Assembly: GCA_910579295.1 (NCBI GenBank)
Contig: CAJTTC010000020.1
Location: forward strand, 1-32,829
From: an uncultured Christensenella sp.
Lineage (GTDB): Bacteria > Bacillota_A > Clostridia > Christensenellales > Borkfalkiaceae
Length of the DNA: 32,829 bases
Reading direction: 5' to 3'
The position numbers were made by a program, and so were the translations under genes. A model generated the notes under the pieces. It did not search any database. It was not told the origin of the DNA and saw nothing but the letters and a program-made list of their open reading frames with translations. Positions 29,924 through 32,829 of this stretch are shown here, piece after piece (the stretch's first letter is position 1; the number at the start of each line of letters is the position of its first letter).

Positions 29924-31528
29924 ATGACGAAATATAACAGTAAACTTATAAAGAGGTACGTAAAGGACGTGCCGGGCGAACAGACCGAGCTCCTGACGGT
30001 GGACGATATCCGCGGCGAAAAGGGTTTTACCACCTATCCCGCAATGTCGCCTCACCCCTTGGGTATGCCCGTTGCGGTGTACCGTAACGCCGAGGGGGCT
30101 CTGACCGTCGTTCAGCGGGACGGGCTGTGTCACGCGCTCATTGCGGGCAGTACGGGCTGCGGCAAATCAATGCGCTATCTCGAAAACGTGCTCTTCAATC
30201 TCGACGGCGCTACTTCGCTGATTGTCGCCGACGTAAAGGGCGAGCTTTACCGCAACACCGCGCCTTTTTTGAAGGGCGTGTACGGCGAAGAGAACGTAAG
30301 ATATATGGACTACATTCACCCCGAGCGTTCGCAGATACTTTTCAACCCCATAGCGACTTTGGCTAGGCGCTATCTCGAAGCCGAGGTTTACCCCGACAAA
30401 AAACACCTTATACGCAACGAAGTGCTGGCGGATTTAAAGAAGCTTTTCGACAAGCTCTTCCCTATCCGTTCGCAGAAGGACGTCAGCTGGGACGAGGGCG
30501 CGAGGGGCTTTATCTACGGCATAACCGTCGGGCTTTTCGAGGATATGCTTCTCAACAAGGAGCAGGAGAGCAAAACGGGCAGGCGGCGCATATTGCCCGA
30601 GCAAATCAATTTCGAGGCAATTTCGGAGGTGTTCTATCACTGCGACAATTCGAGCAGCGGCTTCGAGGACTACGGCTTTTTCGAATCGCGCGATAAAGAC
30701 AGCCTATGCCTTCGCTACGTCCGCGGCATAATGAACGACGCGTCTAACACAAGGGCGTGCTACATACAGCTTGTGGAGAGCTATCTCAACGATTACAGCT
30801 ATCCCGACATACGCAATCTCACCATAACCGACAACTTCGACGTGGAAACGCTTGGCGACAAGCCGCAGGTAATATTCCTTACCTACGATATGTCCGACGC
30901 GCGTATGCGCGGGTTCGTCAATCAGTATATCGTAAAGGCGCTGGATACGCTCAAAAAGAAGTCGATAGACGCGGGCGTTCCGCTTACAGTGCCCGTTCAG
31001 TTCCTGCTCGACGAGTTCCCCACGTTGCAGGCGGACGATATTTATCCGACTATTTTCAGTGTTGGGCGCGGATTAAATCTGTTTATGACGGCAATCGTGC
31101 AGGACTATACCCAGTTGGAAACGTGCTATTCCGACGGCGTAGCGCAACAAATTCGCAACAACTGTAATCTGACTTACTTTCTCGGTACTAACGACATAAA
31201 CACGGCTAAGGCGGTCAAGGAGCAAATAGGTAGACATATAGTGCCCGACCCCGCGACGTACTTGCAGGGCGAGCTCAAATTTATGGAGGCGTACGTCGTG
31301 TCCGAGGACGAGCTTATGCACAGGGTCAGGGCGGGCGACGCGTACATAACGCTCAACAACCATATGCCCGTCAAGGGTTACTTCGAACTGTACTACGATT
31401 GCCCCGAATACACGAGCTATCCCAGAGCCGTCGGCGAACAGCCGCCCGCTATCGACTTCGGCAACAAGAAGTACCACTACAACGCTTCCTGGATGAAGAA
31501 AACCAAGAAGGGGAGGTGGGATTTCTGA
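29924..31528 (+). CDS. VirD4/TraG-family P-loop ATPase without membrane helices
   Basis: A 534-aa protein of the type IV coupling protein family. Walker A is GSTGCGKS (75-82) in LCHALIAGSTGCGKS, followed by the family strand SLIVADVKGELY. Walker B is FLLDEFPTL with Asp363/Glu364. Further family features are RGLNLFMTAIVQDYTQLE (sensor region) and the following NNCNLTYFLGTND. Typical VirD4 proteins start with two membrane helices; here the first 70 residues are hydrophilic, so the protein is likely cytosolic. An all-alpha-like insertion lies about 150-290. GGGAGG precedes the ATG. No relaxase, VirB4 or other conjugation gene is in view, so its partner is probably the ClpN-domain protein 1 nt downstream. 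Confidence 0.9.
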   Translation: MTKYNSKLIKRYVKDVPGEQTELLTVDDIRGEKGFTTYPAMSPHPLGMPVAVYRNAEGALTVVQRDGLCHALIAGSTGCGKSMRYLENVLFNLDGATSLIVADVKGELYRNTAPFLKGVYGEENVRYMDYIHPERSQILFNPIATLARRYLEAEVYPDKKHLIRNEVLADLKKLFDKLFPIRSQKDVSWDEGARGFIYGITVGLFEDMLLNKEQESKTGRRRILPEQINFEAISEVFYHCDNSSSGFEDYGFFESRDKDSLCLRYVRGIMNDASNTRACYIQLVESYLNDYSYPDIRNLTITDNFDVETLGDKPQVIFLTYDMSDARMRGFVNQYIVKALDTLKKKSIDAGVPLTVPVQFLLDEFPTLQADDIYPTIFSVGRGLNLFMTAIVQDYTQLETCYSDGVAQQIRNNCNLTYFLGTNDINTAKAVKEQIGRHIVPDPATYLQGELKFMEAYVVSEDELMHRVRAGDAYITLNNHMPVKGYFELYYDCPEYTSYPRAVGEQPPAIDFGNKKYHYNASWMKKTKKGRWDF

Positions 31529-31529
31529 T

Positions 31530-32585
31530 ATGCTCGATAAGTCTGCAAAAATTTTTATGACAATGTTCAAAAATTACAATAACGGCGCGGACACTTACGT
31601 GTTCGACTTATTGTATGAGCACAGTTTGCCGTACTCCGCGCTAAAAGCCGTGCTCGACGGGCTTGTGTGCGACGGCGTTGCCGCTACGGACGATTTGAAA
31701 ACGTATCGGCTCATAGGCGACGTGCAGGGCTATGCCGACCGCGTTCTGACAAGCCGTCAGCCGTTCGGTGCTCTCGGAGATGCGCAGGCGCGCCTTGTCG
31801 AAAAGTTGGACGCAGTGCGCAAAGCCAAAGAGGAAGAGGGCGACGGGGCGGACTACTTCGAGCGTCTGTTCAACCGCTTTAATAAATTTTGCAACGTAGT
31901 TGAAAAGGACGGCGAGGACGAAGAAGACGAAGATGAAGACAGTGAGGACGACAATATATTGTTCTGCGACGAAAGCGATTACGTCGCGGAAGACGACGGT
32001 GACGGCGAAGACGATTTAATAGCCGACGGCGAGGACGAAGAAAACGATGATGACGACGACGGGGATATATTAAACGGCGACGTTTTCGGCTTTAACGGCA
32101 CGGCTACGGGTTGCGAGTGCGTGGAAAAGGCGAGGGATTATTTTTCCCGCAGGCGCGAGCTATATTCGGACGACTTCTGTAACGTTATAGAAACGACATT
32201 CGAAATCGCGCAGGACAGCAACCACGGTTACATTTCTCCCGAGCACTTAGTTTACGCTATGCTCAACTGCGACTGCGGCGCGCGCGGGCTACTGGTTGCG
32301 GCGGGCGCGGACGCGCAGACTTACGGGGAGCAGTTTTTTTACGTCTACGACAAGCGCCTTTGGACGGTGGGGTTTACTCCGCGGACAAGATTATTAATGG
32401 ATCGCGCGTTCCTGTTGGCGCAGGATATCGGCGGCGTGGACGCAAAACCGCGTTCGGAGCACTTGCTACTAGTAACACTTATGCAACAGAGCTGTTTGGC
32501 AGTTAAAATTTTAAAGCTTCTCGGCGTTGATATGGACAAGCTCTCGGACGGGCTTGACAAGGCTTTAAAAAATCCCGATGAGTGA
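31530..32585 (+). CDS. Winged-helix-like head, acidic linker and Clp N-domain without AAA+ module
   Basis: A 351-aa protein. Residues 1-75 have a compact helical pattern ending AVLDGLVCDGVAATDDLKTY, like a winged helix. About 125-180 is almost wholly Asp/Glu. About 217-345 shows the two-repeat ClpA/ClpC N-domain: FEIAQDSNHGYISPEHLVYAML in the first repeat, and GFTPRTRLLMDRAFLLAQ with SEHLLLVTLM and ILKLLGVDMDKLSDGL in the second. Full ClpA/B/C proteins carry two AAA+ domains after this; here the chain ends. A stand-alone Clp N-domain could bind substrates or adaptors of Clp proteases or couple to the VirD4-type ATPase. GGGGAGGTGGG precedes the ATG, 1 nt after the preceding stop. Confidence 0.8.
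   Translation: MLDKSAKIFMTMFKNYNNGADTYVFDLLYEHSLPYSALKAVLDGLVCDGVAATDDLKTYRLIGDVQGYADRVLTSRQPFGALGDAQARLVEKLDAVRKAKEEEGDGADYFERLFNRFNKFCNVVEKDGEDEEDEDEDSEDDNILFCDESDYVAEDDGDGEDDLIADGEDEENDDDDDGDILNGDVFGFNGTATGCECVEKARDYFSRRRELYSDDFCNVIETTFEIAQDSNHGYISPEHLVYAMLNCDCGARGLLVAAGADAQTYGEQFFYVYDKRLWTVGFTPRTRLLMDRAFLLAQDIGGVDAKPRSEHLLLVTLMQQSCLAVKILKLLGVDMDKLSDGLDKALKNPDE
31905..32070 (+). repeat. GAC/GAA-rich coding stretch (acidic linker)
   Basis: The sequence is dominated by GAC, GAA, GAT and GAG codons, coding for about 55 residues that are mostly Asp and Glu. Such low-complexity DNA is prone to length change. Confidence 0.7.
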
Positions 32586-32619
32586 CGTATCGAATAATAA
32601 AAACAGCTCCTTGCGGCAG

Positions 32620-32829
32620 TGAAGTGAACCCCAAAGTTTGGACAAAAAATTAAACAATTATAATTGAGAGTGAGTTCGGTATTGTACCGGACTCATTTTC
32701 AGTTTTAAAATAATTCGTTCGTTGTTGTAATAGTCAATATAATCTTTCAAACAACGAATAAACTCATCCGTTGAAGAAAATGTTTCGCCGTAATACATTT
32801 CAACTTTCAATCTTCCGAAGAAGTTTTCC
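32620..32829 (-). mobile_element. 3' end of an IS3-family (IS150-like) insertion sequence, cut by window end
   Basis: A terminal inverted-repeat-like end starts at 32620 (TGAAGTGAACCCC, then AAAGTTTGGACA to 32644), of the TG...ACCCC-AAA-GTT-GGACA type known from IS150-group elements. It is followed inward by the C-terminal coding end of an integrase-type transposase on the minus strand. The other end lies outside the window. It sits 34 bp after the stop of the Clp N-domain gene. Confidence 0.85.
32658..32829 (-). CDS. IS3-family transposase OrfB, C-terminal fragment (partial)
   Basis: The minus-strand frame gives 56 residues to the stop at 32660-32658. It contains ENFFGRLKVEMYYGETF, FIRCLKDYIDYYNNERI and LKMSPVQYRTH, which match the C-terminal end of the rve integrase core: the catalytic Glu region (E-N-F-F-G-x-L-K-x-E) and the closing YI-x-YYN-x-x-R-x-H/I-x-x-K-L-x-x-M-S-P-V-x-Y-R. 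The 5' part is outside the window, so whether it is intact is unknown. Confidence 0.9.
   Translation of the reverse strand, partial: ENFFGRLKVEMYYGETFSSTDEFIRCLKDYIDYYNNERIILKLKMSPVQYRTHSQL

Noticed and set aside
29459..30133. 224-aa antisense frame across the 217-aa gene and the VirD4-type gene start
   Set aside because: Composition is that of a shadow, and both sense genes have strong ribosome sites and, for the ATPase, clear motifs.

Overview
The window reads as a chromosomal segment of a Bacillota (Firmicutes) bacterium of the class Clostridia, probably an uncultured gut-type lineage. This rests on the gene families (GreA-LysS, the YaaO-Tmk-HolB-RicT-TrmN6-RsmI block, DUF4250, a BspA-like surface protein), on strong AGGAGG-type ribosome sites, and on TTGACA/TATAAT promoters with 17-nt spacers. 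No marker here allows a firm genus call. Nearly all of the window is protein coding; one tRNA-Arg(CCG) was found.

Layout. 1-331: the tail of a partial gene (SLOG/DUF1273-like), a degenerate intergenic repeat and a terminator. 332-2143: GTP-dependent PEP carboxykinase on the minus strand, divergent from a hypothetical gene with a TTG start (2443-3423). 3424-4106: a MITE-like repeat and two small minus-strand genes (DUF378-like, and a conserved 86-aa protein). 4288-5990: an Lrp/AsnC regulator and a class I aminotransferase, resembling the alaR-alaT pair. 6216-8267: greA-lysS. 8345-14401: the conserved yaa/yab block (YaaO-like decarboxylase, tmk, holB, ricT, a 56-aa ferredoxin, trmN6, rsmI), joining nucleotide supply, the clamp loader, RNA-decay control, and tRNA and rRNA methylation. 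14492-19543: a DUF697 membrane protein, then a 1305-aa surface protein with 12 His/Cys repeats followed by BspA-type leucine-rich repeats. 19733-21145: a membrane GT2 glycosyltransferase, convergent with mnmA. 22422-23815: DUF4250-pepT. 23909-23985: tRNA-Arg. 24063-28993: an EEP-fold hydrolase, a WYL regulator, a conserved coiled-coil protein, an RtcB RNA ligase and an Xre-type regulator carrying a four-Cys insertion.

The most unusual region is 29090-32585: one promoter, a possible 50-aa GTG-start ORF, a 217-aa protein of unknown family, a VirD4/TraG-type ATPase without its usual N-terminal membrane helices, and a protein that joins a winged-helix-like head and a very acidic linker to a Clp N-domain with no AAA+ module. 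No other conjugation gene is visible. The 3' end of an IS3-family (IS150-like) element follows immediately and runs off the window.

Several genes (mnmA, the DUF4250 gene, the EEP hydrolase and possibly trmN6) have a good -10 box only 6-9 nt before the start codon and no Shine-Dalgarno sequence, which predicts leaderless mRNAs. All functional calls come from reading motifs by eye; no database search was run.
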